NCBI RefSeq assembly: GCF_015690355.1
Contig: NZ_JADPRT010000022.1
Coordinates: 1 to 64,000, forward strand
Reading direction: 5' to 3'
Length of the DNA: 64,000 nt
DNA from: Streptacidiphilus fuscans
Lineage (GTDB): Bacteria > Actinomycetota > Actinomycetes > Streptomycetales > Streptomycetaceae
Under the pieces are notes generated by a model. That model was not told the origin of the DNA. It searched no databases and was given only the letters and a program-made list of their open reading frames with translations. Shown piece by piece: positions 25,558-33,975 of this stretch. The stretch's first letter is position 1. Every line of letters begins with the position of its first letter. Made by a program: the position numbers and the translations under genes.

Positions 25558-26025
25558 GTGCCGATCACCCGAAGCCGGGTCAACGGCGAGGTCCTTGCCG
25601 CAGCGGTGGTGCTGGCGGTGGCCTGCGGGGAGCTCGTCGTCCTGGCGGTGGCCCCGCGCGTGGACCGGGCGTTGGCGACGGGCGTGCTGCTGGTGGCCGT
25701 GGCCGCGTTGGTGCTGACGCTCGGCGCGGTGCGTGTGCGCAGGCGACGGAGGTCGTCCGGGGTGACGCCGGGCACTACGAGGCCGGACCGGCCGGAGTGG
25801 TTCGACGCGTCGGCTCTCGCCGACTTCCCCGCCGCGCTGGTCGAGCCGTATCTGCGTGGTCCGGGCGCGGTGGAACTCCATCGCGTCCAGACCGGCTGGA
25901 TCCTGGCCCGCGAGGGCCATGACGCCCGCTGGCTGGCCGCCCACCTCGGCCTGCCGCACGAGGCCGCCACCGCGCTGGTCGACGCGGCCCGGGCGCTGCC
26001 GGGCACCGGTCAGGACCCGGCCTGA
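25558..26025 (+). CDS. Membrane protein sharing the GHxAxWLAxHL motif with the M-box gene
   Basis: 155 residues. Two N-terminal membrane helices (VLAAAVVLAVACGELVVLAV, ALATGVLLVAVAALVLTLGAV) are followed by RVRRRRRS and a soluble end: ELHRVQTGWILAREGHDARWLAAHLGLPHEAATALVDAA. The last part aligns with residues near the end of the protein at 21171-21632. Start: GTG at 25558 behind a GAGGAGAGGAG site. It lies 80 bp after the mgtC-like gene on the same strand and is probably co-transcribed. The last 16 bp overlap the convergent uracil permease gene. Function unknown; magnesium homeostasis is inferred from context. Confidence 0.7.
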   Translation: MPITRSRVNGEVLAAAVVLAVACGELVVLAVAPRVDRALATGVLLVAVAALVLTLGAVRVRRRRRSSGVTPGTTRPDRPEWFDASALADFPAALVEPYLRGPGAVELHRVQTGWILAREGHDARWLAAHLGLPHEAATALVDAARALPGTGQDPA

Positions 26026-27428
26026 CCCTCCGTCGACTGCGTCCCGTCGACCTCCGCCTCTTCCGACCCTCCCGTTGCTGACCCCGCCGTCGCCGCCTGC
26101 CGCATCGCGGCGGGAGCCAACGCGCGCAGCGCGTGGTACCCGAACAGGACGATGATCGTGCCGAGCGCGATGCCACCGAGTGAGAAGTTCGCGCTGATCT
26201 TCATGGTGACGCCGCCCGCGCCGACGATGATCCCGGCCGCACAGGGGATCAGGTTGATCGGATTGGTCAGGTCCACCTTGTTGCGGATCCAGATCTGCGC
26301 GCCGAGCAGCCCGATCATGCCGTAGAGGACGACGGTGATCCCGCCCAGCACCCCGCCGGGGATCGCCGCGATGATCGCGCCGAACTTGGGGCAGAGACCG
26401 AACAGCAGCGCGAAGACTGCCGCACACCAGTACGCCGCGGTGGAGTAGACGCGGGTCGCCGCCATCACGCCGATGTTCTCGGCGTACGTCGTGGTCGCGC
26501 CGCCGCCGACCGCGGTGGAGACGACCGTGGCGAGGCCGTCGGCGGCGATCGCGTCGCCCATCCGGTCGTCCAGGTCCGCGCCGGTCATCTCGCTGACGGC
26601 CTTGACGTGACCGGTGTTCTCCGCGATCAGCGCGATCACCACCGGCAGCGCGACCACGATCGCCGACGCGCTGAACGTGGGCCCGTGGAAGTGCGGCAGG
26701 CCGACCCACCGGGCGTGGCCGACGCCGGAGAGGTCGAGCCGCCAGTGGTCGGTGACCTTGCCGCTGCCGTCCGGCGAGTGGATCTTGCCGAGCGTCCGGT
26801 CCAGCACCCAGGAGAGCGCGTAGCCGAAGACCAGCCCCAGGAAGATCGCGATCCGGGACCAGAAGCCGCGCAGCGCCACCAGGGCGAAGCCGGTCGCGCA
26901 CATGGTGGCCAGCGCCACCCACTGGTCCTGCGGCCAGTAGGTGCCCGCGGTCACCGGCGCCAGGTTGAAGCCGATCAGCATGACCACCGCGCCGGTCACG
27001 GCGGGCGGCAGCACCGCGTGGATGATCCGCGCCCCGCCCGACCTCACCACCAGGCCGAACACGGCCAGCACCACACCGGTCACCAGCAGCGCGCCGGTGA
27101 TCGCTGACGTCGACCCGCCCTGCATGCGGATCGTCGTCGCCGCGCCCACGAAGGAGAGGCTGCTGCCGAGGTAGCTCGGGATCCGGCCGCGGGTCAGCAG
27201 CAGGAAGAGGATCGTGGCGACGCCCGACATCATGACGGTGAGGTTCGGGTCCAGGCCCATCAGCAGCGGCGCGACGTAGCAGGCGCCGATCATCGACGCG
27301 ACGTGCTGCGCGCCCAGGCCGATGGTCCGGCCCCAGCTGAGCCGCTCCCAGGGCTTGACGACCTCGCCGGTCTCGATGTGCCGACCGTCGCCGTGCAGTT
27401 CCCAGCCGCCGAGGCCCCGGCCTGCCAT
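26010..27428 (-). CDS. Uracil/xanthine permease (NCS2 family, UraA-like)
   Basis: 472 residues, 14 membrane spans. NCS2 motifs: GLGAQHVASMIGACYVAPLL near the N-terminus, ALIAENTGHVKAVSEMTG (TM8 carboxylate) and GGGATTTYAENIGVMAATRVYS (TM10). The Ala-Glu-Asn pattern in both supports uracil-type specificity. It imports a pyrimidine or purine base with protons. I chose the ATG at 27428 (GGGAGGG upstream); the longer frame adds an implausible 63 residues. The C-terminal 35 residues are acidic and partly antisense to the upstream gene. Confidence 0.88.
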   Translation of the reverse strand: MAGRGLGGWELHGDGRHIETGEVVKPWERLSWGRTIGLGAQHVASMIGACYVAPLLMGLDPNLTVMMSGVATILFLLLTRGRIPSYLGSSLSFVGAATTIRMQGGSTSAITGALLVTGVVLAVFGLVVRSGGARIIHAVLPPAVTGAVVMLIGFNLAPVTAGTYWPQDQWVALATMCATGFALVALRGFWSRIAIFLGLVFGYALSWVLDRTLGKIHSPDGSGKVTDHWRLDLSGVGHARWVGLPHFHGPTFSASAIVVALPVVIALIAENTGHVKAVSEMTGADLDDRMGDAIAADGLATVVSTAVGGGATTTYAENIGVMAATRVYSTAAYWCAAVFALLFGLCPKFGAIIAAIPGGVLGGITVVLYGMIGLLGAQIWIRNKVDLTNPINLIPCAAGIIVGAGGVTMKISANFSLGGIALGTIIVLFGYHALRALAPAAMRQAATAGSATGGSEEAEVDGTQSTEGQAGS

Positions 27429-27597
27429 CAGCCCTCCCAATCGTCGTGTTCCGTAGTCTTCTGCGGCGTTCCGCAGCGTTCCGCCGTGTTTCGGCCCAAA
27501 CCGGACCAGGTTATCCGAGGTGGCACCTGTGTTCGGCCACGGTGATCGGTACCACGGCATGACGGTCCATGACCGCTTTGCCTCTACCGTTGAAGCC

Positions 27598-28941
27598 ATG
27601 GACCTGCTCCGCCGCATCCGCCTCTTCGCGCGTGCCCATCCCTACTGGATGGACACGCTGCTGGCGTTCGGGCTCTACGGGCTCACCCTGATCTGGCGCG
27701 ACGGCGGTCCGACCAAGAGCTGGTCCTCGATCGACCCCTCCGAGGTGCTGGTCGTCGCCGGGTTCCTGGTCTACGCCCCGCTGGCGCTGCGCCGCCGCTA
27801 CCCGGTGACGGTGCTGGCGCTCGTCGTGGCCGCGACCGTCGGCTACATGTTCGTCGGGCCGGTGCGCGGACCCATCCTGGCCGGTGCGGGGCTCGCGATC
27901 TACACCGTCTGCTCCGTCGTCGAGCGGCGGCTGGCGCTCGCCATCGGCGGTGTCGCCGTCCTCTCCGTCGGCATCGCGAGCATGGCGCTCTCCCCGGAGA
28001 AGTGGGACCAGGCCGTCAACGGCTACGCCTTCGCCTGGACCGCGATGACCGTCGCGATAGGCGAGGCTGTGCGCAGCCGTCGCGCCTTCGTCGCGGCGAT
28101 AGAGGAGCGGGCCCGCCGGGCGGAGCACACCCGCGAGGAGGAGGCCCGCCGTCGCGTCGCCGAGGAACGGCTGCGGATCGCCCGTGAGCTGCACGACATC
28201 GTCGGCCACCACATAGCGCTGATCAACATCCAGGCCGGGGTCGCCTCGACCGTGCTCGCCACCCAGCCCGACACGGCGCGCGAGGCGCTGGCCCAGGTCC
28301 GCGAGGCCGGACGCGCGGCGCTGACCGAGCTCGGCGCGACCGTCGCCGTGCTGCGGCAGACCGGCGACGGCGACGACAACTGCGCCAGCCCCCGCGAACC
28401 CGCGCCGGGACTGGACCAGCTTCCTGCGCTGCTGGCCAAGTTCGAGAAGGCGGGCCTCCAGGTCGAGCGGCAGGTCGAAGGCGTGCCGCAGCCGCTTCCG
28501 GCCACCGTCGACCTGACCGCCTTCCGGGTGGTCCAGGAGTCGCTGACCAACGTCCGCAAGCACGCCGGGTCCTCGTCGGCCGCGGTACGGCTCGACTACG
28601 GGCCGCGCACGCTGCACATCGAGGTCGAGGACGACGGGCCCGGCGGAGGGCCGAGCGAGCGTGCGGACCGCAGTGAGCGGGCCGAGCGGGCCGACCGTGC
28701 CGAGCGCGGCGAACGCGCCGGGCGCGCGGAGCAACGGACGTCCGGCGGATACGGGATCATCGGCATGCGCGAGCGCGCGGCCACCGTGGGCGGCAGCTTC
28801 CGTGCCGGACCGCGGCCGAACGGGGGGTTCCGCGTCGTGGTGGAGCTGCCCTACGAGCCGGGCGCGGGCTCTGCCGCGACCGTGCCCACCACCTCCGCGG
28901 CAGAGGCCCCTGCCGTCGCCGGAATGACGGGAACCGCATGA
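27598..28941 (+). CDS. Sensor histidine kinase, NarL/HisKA_3 type
   Basis: 447 residues. Four to five N-terminal membrane helices with little extracytoplasmic sequence are followed by a coiled coil (SRRAFVAAIEERARRAEHTREEEARRRVAEE). The phospho-accepting His lies in RIARELHDIVGHHIALI (around residue 200). The ATPase has N-box VVQESLTNVRKHAG and DDGPGG. Between the latter and the GYGIIGM motif sits an unusual ERA-rich insert (about residues 354-380) in the ATP lid. The ATG at 27598 lies 7 nt after TACCGT, suggesting a leaderless message. It is coupled by ATGA to its response regulator. The membrane-only sensor resembles LiaS-like envelope sensors. Confidence 0.88.
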   Translation: MDLLRRIRLFARAHPYWMDTLLAFGLYGLTLIWRDGGPTKSWSSIDPSEVLVVAGFLVYAPLALRRRYPVTVLALVVAATVGYMFVGPVRGPILAGAGLAIYTVCSVVERRLALAIGGVAVLSVGIASMALSPEKWDQAVNGYAFAWTAMTVAIGEAVRSRRAFVAAIEERARRAEHTREEEARRRVAEERLRIARELHDIVGHHIALINIQAGVASTVLATQPDTAREALAQVREAGRAALTELGATVAVLRQTGDGDDNCASPREPAPGLDQLPALLAKFEKAGLQVERQVEGVPQPLPATVDLTAFRVVQESLTNVRKHAGSSSAAVRLDYGPRTLHIEVEDDGPGGGPSERADRSERAERADRAERGERAGRAEQRTSGGYGIIGMRERAATVGGSFRAGPRPNGGFRVVVELPYEPGAGSAATVPTTSAAEAPAVAGMTGTA

Positions 28942-29627
28942 CCATCCGTGTGCTGCTCGCCGACGACCAGGTACTGGTCAGGGCGGGTCTCAAGGTGCTG
29001 GTGGACTCCGCGCCCGACCTCACGGTCGTCGGCGAGGCCGCCACCGGGCACGAGGCGGTCGCGCTGGCCAAGTCGGCCCGCGCCGACGTGGTGCTGATGG
29101 ACATCCGGATGCCGGAGCTGGACGGCCTGGAGGCCACGGCCCGGATCATCGCGGACGAGGACCTGGCGGGCGTCCGGGTCCTGGTGCTGACGACCTTCGA
29201 GATAGACGACTACGTCTTCCAGGCGCTGCGCGCCGGGGCCAGCGGCTTCCTGGGCAAGGGCGCGGAGCCGGACGCGCTGCTGGACGCGATCCGGGTCGTG
29301 GCGCGCGGCGAGGCACTGCTGACGCCCGCCGCGACCAAGGAGCTGATCTCCCGGTTCCTCTCCCAGCCCGACCGCGCGGCACCGGTGCCCGCGCCGACCA
29401 GCCTGTCGGCGCTGACCGACCGCGAGCGCGAGATCGTCGCTCTGGTCGCCACCGGTCTCTCCAACGACGAGATCGGTGAGCAACTCGGAGTCAGCCCGCT
29501 CACGGCGAAGACCCACGTCAGCCGCGCCCTGCTCAAGCTCGGCGCGCGCGACCGCGCGCAGTTGGTGGTCCTCGCCTACGAGAGCGGCCTGGTCCGGCCG
29601 AACACCGGGCAGCCCACGGAGGAGTGA
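28938..29627 (+). CDS. NarL/LuxR-family response regulator
   Basis: 229 residues. The receiver has LADDQVLVRAG, the phospho-acceptor Asp in DVVLMDIRMPELDG (near residue 54), conserved Thr in LVLTTFEIDDY and Lys in GFLGKGAEPD. The C-terminal LuxR helix-turn-helix is LTDREREIVALVATGLSNDEIGEQLGVSPLTAKTHVSRALLKLGA. It is encoded with and phosphorylated by the kinase just upstream (ATGA overlap). The target genes are unknown; no obvious target lies next to it. Confidence 0.92.
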   Translation: MTIRVLLADDQVLVRAGLKVLVDSAPDLTVVGEAATGHEAVALAKSARADVVLMDIRMPELDGLEATARIIADEDLAGVRVLVLTTFEIDDYVFQALRAGASGFLGKGAEPDALLDAIRVVARGEALLTPAATKELISRFLSQPDRAAPVPAPTSLSALTDREREIVALVATGLSNDEIGEQLGVSPLTAKTHVSRALLKLGARDRAQLVVLAYESGLVRPNTGQPTEE

Positions 29628-29765
29628 CGCGGCGCAGCGCGACGGCAGGTTGGCAGCTGGTCCCGTGAACAGCAGCCGGGCAGCTCAGCGTCTCGGCGTG
29701 GATTCATTCCCCACACCGGCGGTGATCCATCCCACAGGCGCATGCGGGGGACGGGTCTTGCGCCC

Positions 29766-29771
29766 TTGACA
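29766..29771 (+). promoter_or_regulatory. Candidate -35 element for the riboflavin operon
   Basis: A perfect TTGACA lies 39 nt before the FMN riboswitch. A convincing -10 is not seen (CAGACT is too close; TGACTG at 17 nt is weak). The preceding gap 29628-29765 holds only GC-rich sequence with no gene. Confidence 0.35.
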
Positions 29772-29809
29772 CCGGTTCGTGGCAGACTGACTGCAGCAGT
29801 ACGACGTTT

Positions 29810-29936
29810 GCGCACTCCGGGGTCGGTGAAATTCCGAACCGGCGGTTACAGTCCGCGACCCGTCCGCCTCCAGCGGCCGGTTGACCAGGTGAAATTCCTG
29901 GACCGACGGTTAAAGTCCGGATGGGAGGCAGTGCGC
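29810..29936 (+). ncRNA. FMN riboswitch (RFN element)
   Basis: P1 is a perfect 7-bp pair, GCGCACT at 29810-29816 with AGTGCGC at 29930-29936. Inside are the RFN blocks GGTGAAATTCCGAACCGGCGG and GACCGACGGTTAAAGTCCGG followed by ATGGGAGG. It represses the rib genes when FMN is high. The 191 bases between it and ribE (29937-30127) are the expression platform and hold a possible hairpin pairing of the ATCCTCCCCGG region; no clear U-tract terminator is present. Confidence 0.95.
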
Positions 29937-30127
29937 GGCGGACGTCGGGCTGCGGCGTCGTCGCAAGGCGCGCATCCTCCCCGGATGCGTTCGGCGTCCG
30001 GTGTGTCCCGTTTCGGGCTACCCGGCCGCGCTCCGCGTCGTCCCGTGACCCGTGGTTAGTCGTCCGTTGTCAGCTCCCGCTACAGCCCCGGAGACCGCGC
30101 AGTAGGCGCGAGGTCACGGAGAGCTGA

Positions 30128-30853
30128 ATGTTCACGGGAATCATCGAAGAGCTTGGCGAGGTCCTCTCGATCGAGGACCTGGGCGACTCCGCCCGGATCC
30201 GCCTGCGCGGCCCCCTCACCACCGCTGACGCCCACGAGGGCCAGTCCATCGCGGTGAACGGCGTCTGTCTCACCGTCCTCGACACCGACGCCGAACTGGC
30301 GGCCCAGCCCGGCGAGTTCAGCGCCGACGTGATGCGCGAGACGCTGGAGCGGTCCAGCCTGGCCGCCCTCGCCGTCGGCTCCCGGGTCAACCTGGAGCGG
30401 GCGATGGCCCTCGGCGCCCGCCTCGGCGGACATCTGGTGCAGGGTCATGTCGACGGCACCGCCGAACTGCTCTCCCGCACCCCTGGCGAGGCCGGCGCGG
30501 ACGGCACCCCGCAGTGGGAGGTGCTGCGCTTCAGCCTCCCGGCTGACCTCTCCCGCTACCTGGTCGAGAAGGGCTCGATCACCGTCGACGGCATCAGCCT
30601 GACGGTGGTGGAGGCGGCCCGTGACTCGTTCACGGTCAGCCTGATCCCGGCCACGCTCGCCCACACCACGCTGGGCGCCAAGGAGATCGGCCAGCCGGTC
30701 AACCTGGAGGTCGACGTGATCGCCAAGTACGTCGAGCGGATGCTCACCGACCGCGCCTTCGACCTGAACGGCGGCAGCGCCGGAACTGGCGCCGACGCGC
30801 GTGACGTCCAGGCTCTGGCGGACGCCACCGGGCGTACCCGGCCGGGGGTCTGA
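30128..30853 (+). CDS. ribE: Riboflavin synthase, alpha subunit
   Basis: 241 residues, slightly longer than the usual 200-215 because of a Gly/Ala-rich C-terminus. Two lumazine-binding repeats are visible: [21 protein letters not shown] and [23 protein letters not shown] in the first; [14 protein letters not shown] and [15 protein letters not shown] in the second. It converts two 6,7-dimethyl-8-ribityllumazine molecules into riboflavin plus the pyrimidine precursor. It is the first gene of the operon, with GGAGAG before the ATG. Confidence 0.95.
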   Translation: MFTGIIEELGEVLSIEDLGDSARIRLRGPLTTADAHEGQSIAVNGVCLTVLDTDAELAAQPGEFSADVMRETLERSSLAALAVGSRVNLERAMALGARLGGHLVQGHVDGTAELLSRTPGEAGADGTPQWEVLRFSLPADLSRYLVEKGSITVDGISLTVVEAARDSFTVSLIPATLAHTTLGAKEIGQPVNLEVDVIAKYVERMLTDRAFDLNGGSAGTGADARDVQALADATGRTRPGV

Positions 30854-30859
30854 CGCATC

Positions 30860-31537
30860 ATGAGCAGCTTCCTCACGGAGCTCAACGGCACCGCGTTCAC
30901 GGTGTTCGGCGAGCACATCAAGTGGTCCGACATGATCGGCAACCTGCTCGGCCTGGCCGCGCTGGCGCTCGGCTGGCGCCGGTCGGTCGTCAGCTGGCCG
31001 GTTCAGCTGCTCTCCGGCCTGGTGCTGGTCTCCGCCTACGCGTCCGCCCACCTGAGCGGCGGCGTCGGCAAGCAGATCGTCGTCATCGTCGTCGCGGTCT
31101 GGGGCTGGCTCCGGTGGAGCCGAGGGCGGCAGCGCGAGGGCGGCATCTCCGTCCGCTTCGCCACCTGGGCCGAGCGGGCCTGGCTGGTGCTCGGCACCGC
31201 CGTCGGCACGGTCGCCGTCGCGCTGCTCTTCCAGGCCTACAACCTCTCCTGGTCGCCCTGGGAGGACGCGTACCTCTTCGTCGGCACGCTCGCCGCGATG
31301 ATCGCGCAGGGCCGTGGCTGGGTCGAGTTCTGGTTCGCCTGGCTGGCCGTCGACCTGGTCGGCGTGCCGCTCGCGTTCACCAGCGGACTCGCCTTCTCCG
31401 GCCTGATCTACGTCGTCTACTTCGTCCTGGTGGTGCTGGGCATGCGGTCCTGGTGGCTGCGCACCCGCATCCCGCAGCAACCCACTCTCCCCGCGCAGCA
31501 GGACCGCGCAGCGAACGCGGAAGGAGCCGTCGCATGA
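30860..31537 (+). CDS. ribM: Riboflavin transporter of the RibM/PnuX (PnuC-like) type
   Basis: 225 residues, about seven helices of the PnuC fold ([53 protein letters not shown]). PnuC-like genes placed inside an FMN-riboswitch operon encode riboflavin facilitators (RibM of Streptomyces davawensis, PnuX of corynebacteria) rather than nicotinamide riboside carriers. It starts 6 bp after ribE and overlaps ribBA by ATGA. Flavin uptake would thus rise together with synthesis. Confidence 0.87.
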   Translation: MSSFLTELNGTAFTVFGEHIKWSDMIGNLLGLAALALGWRRSVVSWPVQLLSGLVLVSAYASAHLSGGVGKQIVVIVVAVWGWLRWSRGRQREGGISVRFATWAERAWLVLGTAVGTVAVALLFQAYNLSWSPWEDAYLFVGTLAAMIAQGRGWVEFWFAWLAVDLVGVPLAFTSGLAFSGLIYVVYFVLVVLGMRSWWLRTRIPQQPTLPAQQDRAANAEGAVA

Positions 31538-32865
31538 CCGCCGTTCAGGATCTCGCTCAGCAGGAGCTTGCCCTTCCGGACCTGGCCCAGCAGCACGGCG
31601 AGGTCTACGAGGACCTCACCCTCGACAGCATCGAGTACGCCGTCGCCGAACTCGCCGCCGGGCGCGGCATCGTGGTCGTCGACGACGAGAACCGCGAGAA
31701 CGAGGGCGACTTGGTCTTCGCCGCCGAGCTCGCCACGCCCGAGCTGGTCGCCTTCGCCATGCGCGAGTGCCGCGGCCTGCTCTGCGTGCCGATGGTCGGC
31801 GAGGACCTGGACCGGCTGGAGCTGGACCAGATGGTCCAGCAGAACACCGAGTCGATGCGCACCGCCTTCACCGTCTCGGTCGACGCCCGCGAGGGCACCA
31901 CCACCGGGATCTCCGCCGCCGACCGGGCGCTGACGATCCGTATGCTCGCCGACCCGACCACCGTCCCCGGCGACTTCGTCCGCCCCGGCCACGTCTTTCC
32001 GCTGCGCTCCCGCGCGGGCGGCGTGCTGGAGCGCGACGGGCACACCGAGGCAGGGCCGGACCTGTGCCGCCTGGCCGGGCTGCGTCCGGCCGCCGCGATC
32101 TGCGAGATCGCCAACGACGACGGCACCATGGCGCGGCTGCCGGAGCTGGTCCCGTTCGCGCGCCGCCACGGCATGGCCATCGTCTCCATCGAGGACCTGA
32201 TCGCCTACCGCCGTCGCACCGAGGCGCGCGTCACCCGGGCGGCGACCACCTCGCTGCCCACCGAGCACGGCTCGTTCACCGCGCTCGGCTACCGCAGCGA
32301 GCCGGACGGCGTCGAGCACATCGCCCTGGTCGCGGGCGGTCTCGGCCCGGACGGACGGCTGCCGGACGGCGAGGATGTGCTGGTCCGGGTCCACTCCGAG
32401 TGCCTGACCGGCGACGTCTTCGGCTCGCTGCGCTGCGACTGCGGGCCGCAGCTGGGCGCCTCGCTCGACCGGATAGCGCAGGAGGGCCGCGGCGTCGTCC
32501 TGTACCTGCGGGGTCACGAGGGCCGCGGCATCGGCCTGCTGCACAAGCTGCGCGCCTACGAGCTGCAGGAGGACGGCCGCGACACGGTCGACGCCAACCT
32601 GGAGTTGGGCCTGCCTGCCGACGCCCGCGACTACCGCGCCGCCGCGATGATCCTTGCGGACCTCGGCGTCCGCTCGGTGCGGCTGCTGAGCAACAACCCC
32701 GACAAGCACGAGGCGCTCAGCGGTCACGGCGTCCAGGTGACGGACCGTGAGGCCGTGCGCGTCGGCGTCGGCGAGCACAACCTGCGCTACCTGCTGACCA
32801 AGCGCGACCGGATGGGCCACGACCTGCCGTGGCTGGACGAGCCCGTTCCGGCCCACAGCGCCTGA
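31534..32865 (+). CDS. ribBA: Bifunctional DHBP synthase / GTP cyclohydrolase II
   Basis: 443 residues. The N-terminal RibB domain (residues 20-225) has [34 protein letters not shown] and [14 protein letters not shown]. The C-terminal RibA domain has the zinc Cys set in [20 protein letters not shown], catalytic [21 protein letters not shown] and the nucleotide end LLSNNPDK. It makes both precursors of the flavin ring, from ribulose 5-phosphate and GTP. It starts by ATGA coupling to ribM. Confidence 0.95.
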   Translation: MTAVQDLAQQELALPDLAQQHGEVYEDLTLDSIEYAVAELAAGRGIVVVDDENRENEGDLVFAAELATPELVAFAMRECRGLLCVPMVGEDLDRLELDQMVQQNTESMRTAFTVSVDAREGTTTGISAADRALTIRMLADPTTVPGDFVRPGHVFPLRSRAGGVLERDGHTEAGPDLCRLAGLRPAAAICEIANDDGTMARLPELVPFARRHGMAIVSIEDLIAYRRRTEARVTRAATTSLPTEHGSFTALGYRSEPDGVEHIALVAGGLGPDGRLPDGEDVLVRVHSECLTGDVFGSLRCDCGPQLGASLDRIAQEGRGVVLYLRGHEGRGIGLLHKLRAYELQEDGRDTVDANLELGLPADARDYRAAAMILADLGVRSVRLLSNNPDKHEALSGHGVQVTDREAVRVGVGEHNLRYLLTKRDRMGHDLPWLDEPVPAHSA

Positions 32866-32887
32866 CAGCCACACGCACGGCCGAAGA

Positions 32888-32939
32888 ACGACCACCGAGA
32901 AACACCACCCAGAACACCGAGAATCACCACCGAGAGGAC
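32888..32939 (+). repeat. Short ACCACCGAGA repeats before ribH
   Basis: Three to four imperfect copies of CACCGAGAA or ACCACCGAGA lie in the 81-bp gap between ribBA and ribH, ending at the ribosome site GAGGACGAGG. They probably act as a leader spacer; the composition resembles the repeats before the mgtC-like gene. Confidence 0.5.
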
Positions 32940-32946
32940 GAGGCAA

Positions 32947-33423
32947 GTGAGCGGCGAGGGAGCCCCCAAGCTCGACGTGCAGGGCGCGAAGGACCTGAAG
33001 GTCGCGGTTGTCGCGGCGCAGTGGCACACCGTGGTCATGGACGGTCTGATCGCGGGCGCCGAGCGGGCGCTGGACGAGTACGGCGTCACCGACCGCACGC
33101 TGCTGCGCGTGCCCGGCAGCTTCGAGCTGCCGGTGGCCGCCAAGGTGCTCGCGGCCTGTGAGTACGACGCGATCGTCGCGCTCGGCGTCGTCATCCGAGG
33201 CGGAACACCCCACTTCGACTTTGTGTGCGAGGCCGCGACCATGGGCCTGACCCAGGTCTCCGTGGACTCCGGGATCCCGGTCGGTTTCGGCCTGCTCACC
33301 TGCGACAACGAGCAGCAGGCGCTGGACCGGGCGGGACTGCCCGACTCCAAGGAGGACAAGGGCCACGAGGCGACCACCGCGGCGCTCAGCACGGCCGTGC
33401 TGCTCCGCGGCCTGGCCGGCTGA
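32947..33423 (+). CDS. ribH: 6,7-dimethyl-8-ribityllumazine synthase
   Basis: 158 residues, the standard length. Motifs: [57 protein letters not shown] (catalytic His in TPHFDFV) and [18 protein letters not shown]. It joins the ribBA product with the pyrimidine from the RibD branch. The GTG start follows GAGGACGAGG. The operon lacks ribD, which must lie elsewhere in the genome. Confidence 0.96.
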   Translation: MSGEGAPKLDVQGAKDLKVAVVAAQWHTVVMDGLIAGAERALDEYGVTDRTLLRVPGSFELPVAAKVLAACEYDAIVALGVVIRGGTPHFDFVCEAATMGLTQVSVDSGIPVGFGLLTCDNEQQALDRAGLPDSKEDKGHEATTAALSTAVLLRGLAG

Positions 33424-33521
33424 CCCTCTCCAGGTGTCGACAGGCTTGTTGTCCATGACGCCGTCCGTACGGTGGGACGACACGACCTGTTCCCGGGGAA
33501 GCACGTAGGGTGGAGCCCATC

Positions 33522-33791
33522 ATGGCGCAGAAGACATTCGAAGAGCTCTTCACCGAGCTGCAGCAGAAGGCCACCTCCGGCGCGACCGGTTCGCGCACCG
33601 CCGAGCTGGTCGGCCTGGGCGTCCACGCCATCGGCAAGAAGGTCGTCGAGGAGGCGGCCGAGGTGTGGATGGCCGCCGAGCACGAGTCCGACGAGCGGAC
33701 CGCCGAGGAGATCTCCCAGCTGCTGTACCACCTGCAGGTGATGATGGTCGCGCGCGGCCTCAGCCTGGAAGACGTCTACGCCCATCTGTAG
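33522..33791 (+). CDS. hisE: Phosphoribosyl-ATP pyrophosphatase
   Basis: 89 residues, the typical length of separate His[19 protein letters not shown], then [18 protein letters not shown] (Mg2+-binding EE..E helix) and [13 protein letters not shown]. It performs the second step of histidine synthesis. The ATG at 33522 has GGTGGAG 6 nt upstream, and TAGGGT at 33506-33511 is a likely -10, so the gene has its own promoter after ribH. A strong terminator follows it, separating it from hisG. Confidence 0.92.
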   Translation: MAQKTFEELFTELQQKATSGATGSRTAELVGLGVHAIGKKVVEEAAEVWMAAEHESDERTAEEISQLLYHLQVMMVARGLSLEDVYAHL

Positions 33792-33811
33792 ACCCCGCGT
33801 GTCATGACGCA

Positions 33812-33841
33812 GCGGGGCACCGAGCCGTTTCGGTGCCCCGC
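33812..33841 (+). terminator. Terminator between hisE and hisG
   Basis: A perfect 12-bp stem (GCGGGGCACCGA with TCGGTGCCCCGC) and a 6-nt loop, followed by TTCTTCGTG. Read-through or a separate hisG promoter is needed downstream, which could make this an attenuator. Confidence 0.75.
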
Positions 33842-33909
33842 TTCTTCGTGTCCGGGGCCTGATTCCGCGGACGTCTCGTCACCTGCACCAACCAGCTCTT
33901 CCCACCGCT

Positions 33910-33945
33910 CAGTTCACCGAGTTCACCCAGTTCACGCAGTTCACC
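33910..33945 (+). repeat. Four 9-bp tandem repeats upstream of hisG
   Basis: Four successive units of (C/G)AGTTCAC(C/G) starting at 33910, ending 30 nt before the hisG start. They may be a slippage tract or binding half-sites of TTCAC type. Confidence 0.75.
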
Positions 33946-33975
33946 CACGCAGCACCGGACGAAAGGCCAAGACCC

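Noticed and set aside
27429-27617. Longer N-terminus for the uracil permease
   Set aside because: It would overlap the kinase start region. The ATG at 27428 has GGGAGGG upstream and fits family length.
33842-33909. A histidine T-box or his leader peptide before hisG
   Set aside because: I see no run of His codons and no T-box consensus in the interval; only the 9-bp repeats remain.
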